Below are positions 1-6,533 of a DNA stretch of 18,113 bases, piece after piece. The stretch covers positions 1 through 18,113 of the forward strand of contig CAKTQM010000034.1 in NCBI GenBank assembly GCA_934597125.1, given 5' to 3'. Position 1 is the stretch's first letter; every line of letters starts with the position of its first letter. The stretch is from an uncultured Oscillospiraceae bacterium. Lineage in GTDB: Bacteria > Bacillota > Clostridia > Oscillospirales > Oscillospiraceae. The notes under the pieces were generated by a model that was given only the letters and a program-made list of their open reading frames with translations, ran no database searches and was not told the origin of the DNA. Both the position numbers and the translations under genes were made by a program.

Positions 1-2
1 CT

Positions 3-416
3 TCATTCTACCAGAGCCTGCAAGCTATGTCTTCTTTTATGCGGTTTTCAATTTGCGCAAGTTATTGTACATTATCCCTGCAAGCTATGTCTTCTTTTAT
101 GCGGTTTTCAATTTGCGCAAGTTATTGTACATTATCGGAATATGTGTGCCGTGGGTATCATCGGAATGGAAAAACCTATTGCGCCTCCCACCATATTCAT
201 GAGGAGGTACTGGATGCTGCGGTGCAGGAGTATACCGAAACTGTGCGAGAGCAGTGTGCCGTGGAACTAAAGAAGCTGGCACAGCTGCAAAAAATGTGGG
301 CGTTGAGGAAACCGATCCTCGACGCCCACATTTTGTCGTTACAGAAGAAAATTCAAGTATTGGAACAAGAGGTGGATGAGATTGTGATAGAAAAAGTATT
401 TGCAGGCAACCACTAA
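3..416 (+). pseudogene. C-terminal remnant of a serine recombinase (zinc-ribbon and coiled-coil part)
   Basis: The reading frame is open to the left window edge; the first in-frame ATG is at 27. From about position 137 the product reads like the end of a large serine recombinase: the second half of the zinc beta-ribbon (YVCRGYHRNGKTYCASHHI), then a charged helical tail with coiled-coil character (LQKMWALRKPILDAH, LEQEVDEIVIEK) ending at a TAA. The resolvase catalytic domain is absent. The first Cys pair of the zinc ribbon is also missing; in its place are two in-frame copies of a 20-residue segment encoded by a perfect 60-bp tandem duplication. Proteins of this family excise or integrate mobile elements and are usually above 450 residues, so this is a broken relic. 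Its position in AT-rich DNA on the 3' side of a tRNA-Leu suggests a decayed integrated element. It could instead be the end of a longer gene starting outside the window. Confidence 0.7.
17..136. repeat. Perfect tandem duplication, 2 x 60 bp
   Basis: Positions 17-76 and 77-136 are identical over 60 bp; the flanks on either side do not continue the repeat. The unit is a multiple of three, so it duplicates 20 codons in frame inside the recombinase remnant. The junction at 136/137 is where recognisable recombinase sequence begins. Exact identity suggests a recent duplication or an assembly artefact. Confidence 0.95.
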
Positions 417-461
417 AGCATCGCAAAGATGAAATTTGTATCACAATCTAATCCCTTTTGA

Positions 462-1055
462 TTAAATAAATGTGTCAATAACAGAAACCAAGCGCTGTAA
501 AAAATCACGGCAATCATTAACTGTCTGCAAGTCAATATTTCTTAACATTGAAGTACTTGGGTCAATATCTGATTCATGTGCAATTTGATTACGCCTTTTC
601 ACAATTAGAGCAAGTTGATCTCTAATATGTTCGGCGGTATCTCCCATAACAGGAGAGGCTTTCGTCCATACACTTTTTACATTAACCAAACCTAATGCAT
701 ACGCAACACTTTTAGGTGATTGAAAGGAATCCTTTTCAAGAATACTCCTCAAAGATGCATCGAAAATTTGTTGTTGAAATGCTACATTAGGTTCATTATG
801 AACGGATAAGTATGCAGTTATAGGCAGGTTGAAATTTGCTGGTAAAAAGCTTGAAGCAAAAAAGTTTTCTCGAATTTTTCTGCGAACAATATTGTGAAGA
901 TAACTGTCAAAAGCACTTACTATCAGCACATATTCTGAACGGAGTAGTGAACTTGCATCCATAGATGCAGCACTGTCTGCAAGATATTGATGGATTGACG
1001 AGAGTGCACGCAAGGAAACGATTTGTTCGTCGAAAAAAGTTTTTTCATTACTCAT
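462..1055 (-). CDS. HEPN-domain protein, predicted RNase (RiboL-PSP/MAE_28990-like)
   Basis: A 197-residue, all-helical protein with no signal peptide. The HEPN signature is visible: an N-terminal helix with SAFDSYLHNIVRRK (residues 47-60), and R155-N-Q-I-A-H160, the Rx4H motif that forms the composite RNase site in HEPN dimers. The N-terminal helix resembles the RiboL-PSP-HEPN and MAE_28990 groups, which are predicted to act in toxin-antitoxin and phage-defence systems; the subgroup assignment is from memory of the motif. The ATG at 1055 lies inside the last codons of the ParA-like gene (8-bp overlap), with a TGGAG element about 10 nt upstream, so the two proteins are probably made together in a fixed ratio. 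The gene is much more AT-rich than the core genes to the right, suggesting transfer. The substrate (tRNA, mRNA or phage RNA) cannot be read from sequence. An inactive scaffold role is unlikely because the motif is intact. Confidence 0.75.
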   Translation of the reverse strand: MSNEKTFFDEQIVSLRALSSIHQYLADSAASMDASSLLRSEYVLIVSAFDSYLHNIVRRKIRENFFASSFLPANFNLPITAYLSVHNEPNVAFQQQIFDASLRSILEKDSFQSPKSVAYALGLVNVKSVWTKASPVMGDTAEHIRDQLALIVKRRNQIAHESDIDPSTSMLRNIDLQTVNDCRDFLQRLVSVIDTFI

Positions 1056-2097
1056 CTGAAGTCAACTCCAGTACTCGAACGGCTAAAGCTTCATACAGGA
1101 ACTTAAACCAAGCAAGTGTCCTGCTCTGCCCCTCCTGTACCATTTGAGGATCAAGCACAACCTCAAAGATTGGAATCGACTGTTTATTAGACAAAGCAAT
1201 TAGCTTGTTGAAATTAGAAATCTGAGCCAAACAGTACGGATCAGGATAATCTATATGGTGATTTTGTGCGCTATCACGCATTTTTGTATATGCAGTCAGG
1301 TATTTCTCTTCTGTTAGTGTCATCTGCAAGCCTTGCAGCTTTGGGTATAGCAAGTTCACGACCTTTTCAGAAATCTGTACCATGAAGCTCTTAAAAGTAA
1401 ATTGGGGGCGACCATGACTTAAATTGAAATCATTAATTGTGTATCCCAAAAATTTTGGTGTTGTTGTCGGTAGTGGATATGTTGCATTTTGGAAAAGCGG
1501 ACGAGCCTTTTGCGCCCATGTTTCCCAAGTGGCAAGGACTCTACACAGTGAATCTATCGACATCAGTGAGAATAAATCCGGAGAAGAAGGGATTATAAAA
1601 CAATCAGAGCAAACAAAAATATCCTGATTAATTGCACTTAAGCTGGGGTTCATGTCAAAGATGGCATAATCAATGTTATACTTTTTTCCGGCTTCTTCAA
1701 CCAAATAATTGAGTGCTCCAGGCAGATTTTCCATGGATCCAAAAGCACTTGATAATTGCATAGATATACCAAGTTGTACTTCGTTCTCAGTAAAGTCCAA
1801 ATGCCCAGGCAATAAGTAAAGTCCGTTAGTAATCTGTGGACATGTTACTGGCTGAATTAATCTTGGCTGAGACTTGAACGCAGGTATAAGGGCGCTGTAT
1901 ATGTTATCGTTGGGGTTCTCGATATAATGAGCTTCAAACTTGTCTGCACCAAGTGCATACATAGTTAAATTGCACTGGGAGTCCGCATCAACCAATAGCA
2001 CCTTTTTTCCTTGTTTGGAAAGACTCCATCCCAAATTAAAACTGGTAGTGGTTTTAGAAACGCCACCTTTATGATTGAATATTGCGATTTTTTTCAT
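1048..2097 (-). CDS. ParA/Soj-like P-loop ATPase partnered with the HEPN gene
   Basis: A 349-residue ParA-superfamily ATPase. The deviant Walker A is KGGVSKTT (residues 10-17) with signature lysine K10 and P-loop lysine K15; the usual GK glycine is serine. Walker A' follows at VLLVDADSQ (33-41), and a Walker B-like FDMNPS with D148. The start at 2097 is preferred because AAAGGAAG sits 6-7 nt upstream and the protein then begins MKKIAIFNHKGG, as in the family; an ATG 36 bp upstream has no such support. Genuine plasmid-type ParA works with ParB and a centromere. No parB or parS-like repeats are seen here; the coupled gene is an HEPN RNase. That points to a switch or regulator role in a conflict module rather than chromosome segregation. 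The gene is AT-rich and lies 228 bp from the tRNA-Leu 3' end. Confidence 0.85.
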   Translation of the reverse strand: MKKIAIFNHKGGVSKTTTSFNLGWSLSKQGKKVLLVDADSQCNLTMYALGADKFEAHYIENPNDNIYSALIPAFKSQPRLIQPVTCPQITNGLYLLPGHLDFTENEVQLGISMQLSSAFGSMENLPGALNYLVEEAGKKYNIDYAIFDMNPSLSAINQDIFVCSDCFIIPSSPDLFSLMSIDSLCRVLATWETWAQKARPLFQNATYPLPTTTPKFLGYTINDFNLSHGRPQFTFKSFMVQISEKVVNLLYPKLQGLQMTLTEEKYLTAYTKMRDSAQNHHIDYPDPYCLAQISNFNKLIALSNKQSIPIFEVVLDPQMVQEGQSRTLAWFKFLYEALAVRVLELTSDE

Positions 2098-2138
2098 GGT
2101 CGACTTCCTTTCGTTCATAATGTAAAAAGGCATATAGG

Positions 2139-2175
2139 GTTGGAGGTTTTCCCAAAAACAATAAATACCTCCAAC
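2139..2175. promoter_or_regulatory. 9-bp inverted repeat in the ParA-HEPN leader
   Basis: GTTGGAGGT (2139-2147) and ACCTCCAAC (2167-2175) form a perfect 9-bp inverted repeat with a 19-nt AT-rich spacer, just downstream of the candidate start site. It may be an operator for autoregulation by the ATPase or an RNA stem in the 5' leader. No run of T follows on the minus strand, which argues against a terminator. Confidence 0.4.
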
Positions 2176-2183
2176 TCAAGAAT

Positions 2184-2211
2184 AATATATCAGTAATTGT
2201 GGAAAAATCAA
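2184..2211 (-). promoter_or_regulatory. Candidate promoter of the ParA-HEPN operon
   Basis: On the minus strand, TTGATT (2206-2211) and TATATT (2184-2189) are 16 bp apart, placing the transcript start near 2177, about 80 nt upstream of the ParA start. Match to consensus is fair; no other good hexamer pair was seen between the tRNA and the gene. Confidence 0.45.
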
Positions 2212-2273
2212 TGGACTTCACGGCCCATTGACAACCAACGGTGCGTTTTGTGGAACCTTTGGAACAGACGATA

Positions 2274-2318
2274 AATAATCCGAACTTTTCGCCTGTTATA
2301 GATAAAGCCCGGATTATT
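2274..2318 (-). terminator. Inverted repeat just after tRNA-Leu, possible terminator
   Basis: AATAATCCG (2274-2282) and CGGATTATT (2310-2318) form a 9-bp perfect stem with a 27-nt loop, starting 6 bp beyond the encoded CCA of the tRNA on the minus strand. The long loop and absence of a clean T-run make this a weak terminator. It may instead be an RNA processing stem or integration-site repeat. Confidence 0.35.
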
Positions 2319-2324
2319 CCTTGT

Positions 2325-2409
2325 TGGTGCGGGCATGGGGACTCGAACCCCAACGGATTACTCCACGAGAACCTAAATCTCGCATGTCTACCAATTCCAT
2401 CATGCCCGC
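2325..2409 (-). tRNA. tRNA-Leu, anticodon UAG, CCA encoded
   Basis: The minus strand folds as a class II tRNA. The acceptor stem is GCGGGCA (from 2409) against TGCCCGC (to 2329), with discriminator A at 2328 and an encoded CCA at 2327-2325. The anticodon arm is CGAGA-TTTAGGT-TCTCG, giving loop anticodon TAG; a long variable arm and the T-arm TGGGGTTCGAGTCCCCA follow. All stems pair. The gene faces the AT-rich ParA-HEPN patch with its 3' end, the usual target side for integrases. Confidence 0.95.
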
Positions 2410-2586
2410 AGATATGAGCGGCAGAACTACCTGCCGCTATTTTATTCTCCTCTGATTTTTACACGGCGAGGAACCGAGCCGGAGCGTAACGCTTGACCCG
2501 CATCTATAAAAACAGGATGAACCTGCTTTTACCAAAGAATGAGCACGGCGAATGATGGAGCAAAAAACCTACACTGAGGTGACATC
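2410..2586. other. 177-bp spacer between tRNA-Leu and its half-copy; no gene
   Basis: No supported gene is seen. The stretch holds the stem-loop at 2417-2438 and a second T-tailed stem on the minus strand at 2509-2534 (GCAGG, TTCAT, CCTGT, TTTTATAG). A 14-codon minus-strand frame starting MRVKRYAPARFLAV (2464-2508) has no ribosome binding site. The second stem closely resembles the terminator after the AI-2E permease gene, so it probably stops transcripts coming from the half-tRNA promoter. Confidence 0.5.
2417..2446 (+). terminator. Stem-loop with T-rich tail next to tRNA-Leu
   Basis: AGCGGCAG (2417-2424), loop AACTAC, CTGCCGCT (2431-2438), then ATTTTATT. The geometry fits a rho-independent terminator on the plus strand, though no plus-strand gene ends here. 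Read on the minus strand it is a hairpin 8 nt upstream of the tRNA 5' end and could form part of the precursor leader. Confidence 0.45.
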
Positions 2587-2625
2587 ACCTAAATCTCGCA
2601 TGTCTACCAATTCCATCATACCCGC
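2587..2625 (-). pseudogene. tRNA-Leu 5' half-copy (acceptor 5' strand, D arm, part of anticodon arm)
   Basis: Positions 2587-2625 match 2371-2409 of the intact tRNA-Leu at 38 of 39 bases; the only difference is 2620 (a versus g at 2404), in the acceptor stem. The copy stops in the anticodon loop and no T-arm or 3' acceptor strand follows. It cannot make a functional tRNA. It is either an integration scar or a deleted member of a former tandem tRNA pair. Confidence 0.85.
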
Positions 2626-2641
2626 GTATGTGTGCGGTATC

Positions 2642-2670
2642 ACTATACCACATTCTTCGCCGCGGCACAA
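2642..2670 (-). promoter_or_regulatory. Promoter in front of the tRNA-Leu half-copy
   Basis: On the minus strand, TTGTGC (2665-2670), a 17-bp spacer and TATAGT (2642-2647) preceded by TGG (extended -10). The predicted start is near 2635, about 10 nt before the half-copy. This looks like the original tRNA-Leu promoter; no comparable pair is seen directly before the intact tRNA. Confidence 0.6.
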
Positions 2671-2729
2671 GCGGAAAATCTGGTATTATCGGCCACGCCA
2701 AAACTGGACATACGAAGAAATCCAAAAAG

Positions 2730-2738
2730 TGGTATACT
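2730..2738 (+). promoter_or_regulatory. Extended -10 of the pyridoxal kinase gene
   Basis: TGGTATACT, an extended -10 with TATACT at 2733-2738. A TGGACA lies at 2705-2710 but 22 bp away, too far for a normal -35, so the TG extension may carry recognition. The gene starts 37 bp downstream. Confidence 0.5.
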
Positions 2739-2774
2739 ATTTCATATTTACCAAAGAAACGAGGACTTTTTTCC

Positions 2775-3620
2775 ATGAAACGCATCGCCAGTATTCAGGA
2801 CGTGTCCTGTCTGGGCCGCTGCTCCCAGACGGTGGCGCTGCCGGTGGTCTCCGCCATGGGGGTGGAGTGCGCCATACTGCCCACCGCCGTGCTGAGCACC
2901 CACACCAGCTTTCCGGACTTCCGCTGCATGGATCTGACGGATCAGCTGCTGCCCTGCGCCCGCCACTGGATGGCACAGGGCGTGCATTTTGACGCCCTGT
3001 ATACCGGCTATCTGGCCTCCGACCGGCAGGTGGCCGTGGTGCTGGAGCTGCTGGAGCTGCTGCGGGAGAAGGACACGCTGGTATTTGTGGATCCCGCCAT
3101 GGCCGACCACGGCAGGCTCTACGCCGGTTTCGGGCCGGAGTTTCCCGCCCTGATGGCCCAGGTGGTGTCCAGAGCCCGGATCACCGTGCCCAACATCACA
3201 GAGGCCAGCCTGATGACCGGTCTGCCCTATCGGGAGACGTATGACGAGGCGTATATCCGCGACCTGCTGCGGGGCGTGGCCGCCCTGGGGGCGGAAAAGG
3301 TGGTGCTGACCGGTGTATCTCTGGAAAAAGACGCCATCGGCTTCGCGTCCTATGACAGCGCTACCGGCCAATTCGGCCACTACTTCAACCGGCGGGAGCC
3401 CAATGCCTATCACGGCACCGGCGACATCTTCTCCGCCACGGCGGTGGCGGGCATCGTGCGGGGCATGCCCCTGCATGACGCCTTCCGGCTGGCGGCGGAT
3501 TTCACCCTGCGGTGCATCCAGGTCACCCGCACCGACCCTGCCGCCGCCTGGTACGGCGTGGAGTTTGAACGGGCCCTCCCCATGCTGACGGAGCGGGCCG
3601 CGCAGTGGGACGATCAATAA
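2775..3620 (+). CDS. Pyridoxal/pyridoxamine kinase (PdxK/PdxY-like)
   Basis: A 281-residue ribokinase-fold B6 vitamer kinase. It transfers phosphate from ATP to the 5'-hydroxyl of pyridoxal, pyridoxamine or pyridoxine in the cytosol, feeding the salvage route to PLP. The N-terminus SIQDVSCLGRCS (residues 6-17) is the substrate-binding start typical of the family. VFVDPAMADHGRLY (103-116) is the central DPxxxDxGxLY motif, VPNITEA (138-144) follows, and HGTGDIFSA (213-221) supplies catalytic D217 and the anion hole. Length matches the family. The ATG at 2775 is chosen because GAGGA lies 9 nt upstream and it gives the canonical N-terminus; longer in-frame extensions run through the tRNA half-copy. 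The gene is monocistronic, convergent with glycerate kinase and shares its terminator. Hydroxymethylpyrimidine kinase is the main alternative. Confidence 0.88.
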   Translation: MKRIASIQDVSCLGRCSQTVALPVVSAMGVECAILPTAVLSTHTSFPDFRCMDLTDQLLPCARHWMAQGVHFDALYTGYLASDRQVAVVLELLELLREKDTLVFVDPAMADHGRLYAGFGPEFPALMAQVVSRARITVPNITEASLMTGLPYRETYDEAYIRDLLRGVAALGAEKVVLTGVSLEKDAIGFASYDSATGQFGHYFNRREPNAYHGTGDIFSATAVAGIVRGMPLHDAFRLAADFTLRCIQVTRTDPAAAWYGVEFERALPMLTERAAQWDDQ

Positions 3621-3622
3621 CG

Positions 3623-3648
3623 AAAAGCACGCCTTACGGCGTGCTTTT
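3623..3648. terminator. Bidirectional terminator between the B6 kinase and glycerate kinase genes
   Basis: AAAAGCACGCC (3623-3633), loop TTAC, GGCGTGCTTTT (3638-3648): an 11-bp perfect stem with A and T tails on opposite sides, working in both directions. It sits 2 bp after the plus-strand stop and 6 bp after the minus-strand stop. Confidence 0.93.
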
Positions 3649-3654
3649 TCTCTT

Positions 3655-4788
3655 TCATTTGCCCACCGCACGGTAAAACCGCAGCAGGTTGGCGGCGGTG
3701 AAGCGGAGATTCTCCCGACAGCGAGACAGGGTCTCCGCCAGCGGGGCAGGCAGGGGGTTGATGGGAAACACCCCGCTGACACCCTGATCGTACGCCGCGG
3801 CAATATCCGTCTCGCAGCCACCCACCAGCGCGGCCACCGGCACGCCCAAACGCTTTGCCCGACGGGCCACGCCCAGTACCACCTTGCCCCGCAGGCTCTG
3901 GCTGTCCAGCCGCCCCTCGCCGGTGATGATCAGGTCGGCACGGGCGGCGTGGCGGTCAAAGTCCGTCAGCTCCAGCACCAGATCAATGCCCATGCGGAGG
4001 GGGCTGCCGAAAAAGGCCGCCGCTCCCGCGCCGAAGCCGCCGGCAGCGCCGCCGCCAGGCAGCGCCAGCACCTCCCGCCCCAGATCGCGGCGGATCACCG
4101 CCGCCAGATGGGCAAGCCCCGCGTCCAGACGGCGCACCATGGCCGCGTCCGCCCCCTTCTGGGGGCCAAAGACCGCGGCGGCACCCGTAGGGCCGCAGAG
4201 AGGGTTATCAATGTCGCACATGGTCTCCACGGGAATGCTCGCCAGCGCCGGATCCATGGCGGACACGTCGATGCGGGCGATATCCTTTAGCGTGGCGCCC
4301 ACAGGGACAAAGGGTCTGCCCGACCCGTCCCAAAACCGCACGCCCGCGGCGGCGGCCGCGCCGCAGCCGCCATCGTTAGTGGCGCTGCCGCCCAGCGCCA
4401 GCACCAGCTTTTTCGCGCCCTGACGGGCGGCGTGGGTCATCAGCTGCCCCACGCCATAGGTGGTGGTCTGCTCCGGATCCCGGCGCTCTCCCACCAGAGG
4501 AAGCCCCGCGGCGGCGGCCATCTCCACCACCGCCGTGCCGTCCGGCAAAAGACCGTAGCCGGCTGTCAGCGGTTCGCCGCAGGGGCCGGTGCAGGTCACG
4601 TTCACCCGCCGGCCGCCCACGGCGGCAAGAAAAGCGTCCACCGTGCCCTCACCGCCGTCCGCCACGGGGATGGTGCGGACGCGGGCCTCCGGCTCCAGGG
4701 TATGGATGACCTCCTCCACGATGCGGCACACCTCCACCGAGGACAGCGTACCCTTGAAGGAATCGGGGATGACGATGTAGTTTGCCAT
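3655..4788 (-). CDS. glxK: Glycerate kinase, GlxK/GarK type
   Basis: A 377-residue glycerate kinase of the GlxK/GarK (type II) family, phosphorylating D-glycerate (normally to 2-phosphoglycerate in this family) with ATP in the cytosol. Visible motifs: IPDSFKGTLSS (7-17) at the N-terminus, VADGGEGT (42-49), ALGGSATNDGG (131-141), and ITGEGRLDSQSL in the C-terminal third. Length is as expected. Start at 4788: GGAGG lies 5 nt upstream, overlapping the end of the DUF3786 gene 12 bp away, so it is probably the last gene of the minus-strand operon. No other glycerate or glyoxylate pathway gene is adjacent, and its link to the importer and the DUF genes upstream is unexplained. Confidence 0.93.
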   Translation of the reverse strand: MANYIVIPDSFKGTLSSVEVCRIVEEVIHTLEPEARVRTIPVADGGEGTVDAFLAAVGGRRVNVTCTGPCGEPLTAGYGLLPDGTAVVEMAAAAGLPLVGERRDPEQTTTYGVGQLMTHAARQGAKKLVLALGGSATNDGGCGAAAAAGVRFWDGSGRPFVPVGATLKDIARIDVSAMDPALASIPVETMCDIDNPLCGPTGAAAVFGPQKGADAAMVRRLDAGLAHLAAVIRRDLGREVLALPGGGAAGGFGAGAAAFFGSPLRMGIDLVLELTDFDRHAARADLIITGEGRLDSQSLRGKVVLGVARRAKRLGVPVAALVGGCETDIAAAYDQGVSGVFPINPLPAPLAETLSRCRENLRFTAANLLRFYRAVGK

Positions 4789-4800
4789 AAGCGCCTCCTG

Positions 4801-5403
4801 TCAGCGTGGTGTGGGGCCGCCGGTCAGCCGCTCCAGCAGCAGATCGCCCACGGTGACGGCGTCCTCCACCGTCAGGTAATGGGCGGCGGCCTCGTCGATA
4901 AACATGCGCCCCGAGGCGGGGAACTCCTCATCCGCCAGCCACAGCCGCAGCCATATGGGATAGCGGGGCAGGAAGGGAAACCGGGCGCAGAGATCGGCGT
5001 TGGAGGGCTCCAGCTCCGCCCCAAGGGCAAGGCAGCGGCGGCGCAGTTCCGCCGCGCTCAGCCGTCCCAGCTGCCGGCGGATCACCTGCTCCGCCCGCCG
5101 GTCAAAATCGCCGCCCCGCACCATACCGTCCCGATACTGGCCGAAGGCCATCATTCGCCCCGTCAGGGACGTGCCGTCCGCCAGATCCAGATAGTGCAGC
5201 AGCGTCAGGGCGTGCCACATATCCAGCTCCGGCGACAGGGCAAGAGACGGCAGCGTTACTGTCACGGTTTTTCCCAGCGTGGGCACCAGAAAACAGCCGT
5301 CCCGCCAGCCCACGGCGGCGCGGCGGGCAATATCCTCCGGCGCATGGCGGGCGATCCGCTGCCGCGCCACGGAGAGCATGCTGTCATATTGGGGATTAGC
5401 CAT
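4801..5403 (-). CDS. DUF3786-domain protein
   Basis: A 200-residue soluble protein with no signal peptide or membrane segment. The C-terminal pattern PIWLRLWLADEEFPASGRMFIDEAAAHYLTVEDAVTVGDLLLERL is recalled from DUF3786 proteins of Clostridia and other anaerobes, where it is sometimes fused to or near corrinoid or iron-sulfur proteins; no Cys cluster is present here. The function is unknown. Start at 5403 is preferred because AAAGGAG lies 6 nt upstream; an earlier ATG at 5454 overlaps the preceding stop as ATGA but lacks a ribosome binding site. It lies between DUF3810 and glycerate kinase in the same direction. Confidence 0.75.
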   Translation of the reverse strand: MANPQYDSMLSVARQRIARHAPEDIARRAAVGWRDGCFLVPTLGKTVTVTLPSLALSPELDMWHALTLLHYLDLADGTSLTGRMMAFGQYRDGMVRGGDFDRRAEQVIRRQLGRLSAAELRRRCLALGAELEPSNADLCARFPFLPRYPIWLRLWLADEEFPASGRMFIDEAAAHYLTVEDAVTVGDLLLERLTGGPTPR

Positions 5404-5450
5404 AGGCGGCTCCTTTCTCCGGGCGGCGCAATGTGTCTGAAAGATCCCTT

Positions 5451-6533
5451 TCATCCGCCGTAATAGGCCAGCAGCAGATCCACCACCGCGCCGTAGCTCT
5501 GTATGCCGTCACTCAGACCGTTGGACTTCAAAAAGCCGTCGTAGACCTTGGTGGCGGCGGTGTTCACCAGTCCGTCGAACCGGGCCCAATAGGCGCTGTT
5601 TCGCGCCAGGTCGGCCCGCACCGTATCCGCCAGACTGTCCCGAACAGTCTGCCACGCCTCCCTGTCCGTCCGGTACAGGGCGTTAGCCAAATGGACATAG
5701 CCCATCAGATAGCCGGAATAGCGATAGGCGTCGTTTTCCGTGGTGGTGGCCGCAAGAATGGCAATGAAATTGCACTCCTGCTCCGACGCCACCCCCTGCT
5801 GGTGAGCCAGCTCGTGGCAGATGTTGGCGGGCAGATAGGCGGCGGGGCTCTCATCGTTCAGGTTGGCCTCGCCGGTGAAGGGGAAGTAAAAGCCGCTGAA
5901 ATCCAGATAGCTCATGCCCCGCGAGGACACGAAGGCCTTGGGCGCGGCGTTGGGCCTGCGCAGACAGTCAAACTCCTCCGCCACGCCGTCATAGGCGGAG
6001 AGCGCGGCGTCGAAGATCTCCTGCCGCGGCACGGCAAAGCAGCCGTTTTCGTCCCGCGCCACCCGGGGCGCAAGGACGGAAACCTCATTGGCAAAGCGCT
6101 GGGTCAGCACCGTCAGCTCCGCCACGGTGCCGCCACGGGCGGTCAGGCCGCTTCTGTCCTGAAAGCTGTCGGCTCCGTAAAACACCCCCCAGAACAGGCA
6201 AAAGCCCGCATAGATGCCGAGGGTTACATTTACCGCTGTCAGCGCCATCCGCAGCAGGCGCAGCCCCTTTTCCGGACGGGCGATCAGACACCGCACCTGC
6301 CACGCCAGATACAGCAGCGCCGCGTAGATGCCCGACAGGACCAGCACCTCCGCCACGGACAAGGAGGTCAGGCTGCACAGACGCCCCAGCGCCTGCTCCA
6401 GGGGTAAAATGACACGGCCGCACAGCCAGTTCATGGCGGTGCGGCAGGTGCGCAGGGGGAAATAGACGGCGAAAAACGCCGCCAATCCCGCCAGCCACCA
6501 CAGATATCTCCGGCAGCGCCGCAACCGTTCCAT
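5451..6533 (-). CDS. DUF3810 membrane-anchored putative zinc metallopeptidase
   Basis: A 360-residue protein with three predicted membrane segments at about residues 11-27, 60-79 and 98-119, followed by a large domain that likely faces outside. H240-E-L-A-H244 is a zincin HExxH motif, and E253 in ASEQECNF is the likely third zinc ligand, as in DUF3810 proteins. The substrate is unknown. The ATG at 6533 overlaps the thioesterase stop as TGATG, so translation is probably coupled; a GTG codon at 6536 is the alternative start. The stop lies 47 bp before the preferred DUF3786 start. Confidence 0.8.
   Translation of the reverse strand: MERLRRCRRYLWWLAGLAAFFAVYFPLRTCRTAMNWLCGRVILPLEQALGRLCSLTSLSVAEVLVLSGIYAALLYLAWQVRCLIARPEKGLRLLRMALTAVNVTLGIYAGFCLFWGVFYGADSFQDRSGLTARGGTVAELTVLTQRFANEVSVLAPRVARDENGCFAVPRQEIFDAALSAYDGVAEEFDCLRRPNAAPKAFVSSRGMSYLDFSGFYFPFTGEANLNDESPAAYLPANICHELAHQQGVASEQECNFIAILAATTTENDAYRYSGYLMGYVHLANALYRTDREAWQTVRDSLADTVRADLARNSAYWARFDGLVNTAATKVYDGFLKSNGLSDGIQSYGAVVDLLLAYYGG

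Noticed and set aside
17..136. Possible CRISPR or minisatellite
   Set aside because: Only two directly adjoining 60-bp copies with no spacers.
2464..2508. 14-codon minus-strand frame MRVKRYAPARFLAV
   Set aside because: No ribosome binding site and directly behind a terminator-like stem; I cannot support it as a gene, though the sequence may be part of a dispersed element.
2552..2992. Open plus-strand frame of 146 codons starting MMEQKTYTEV
   Set aside because: It runs through the tRNA half-copy and into the B6 kinase gene in another frame, with no family similarity.
2748..3821. 357-codon minus-strand open frame opposite the B6 kinase gene
   Set aside because: It crosses the bidirectional terminator and antisense to two well-supported genes.
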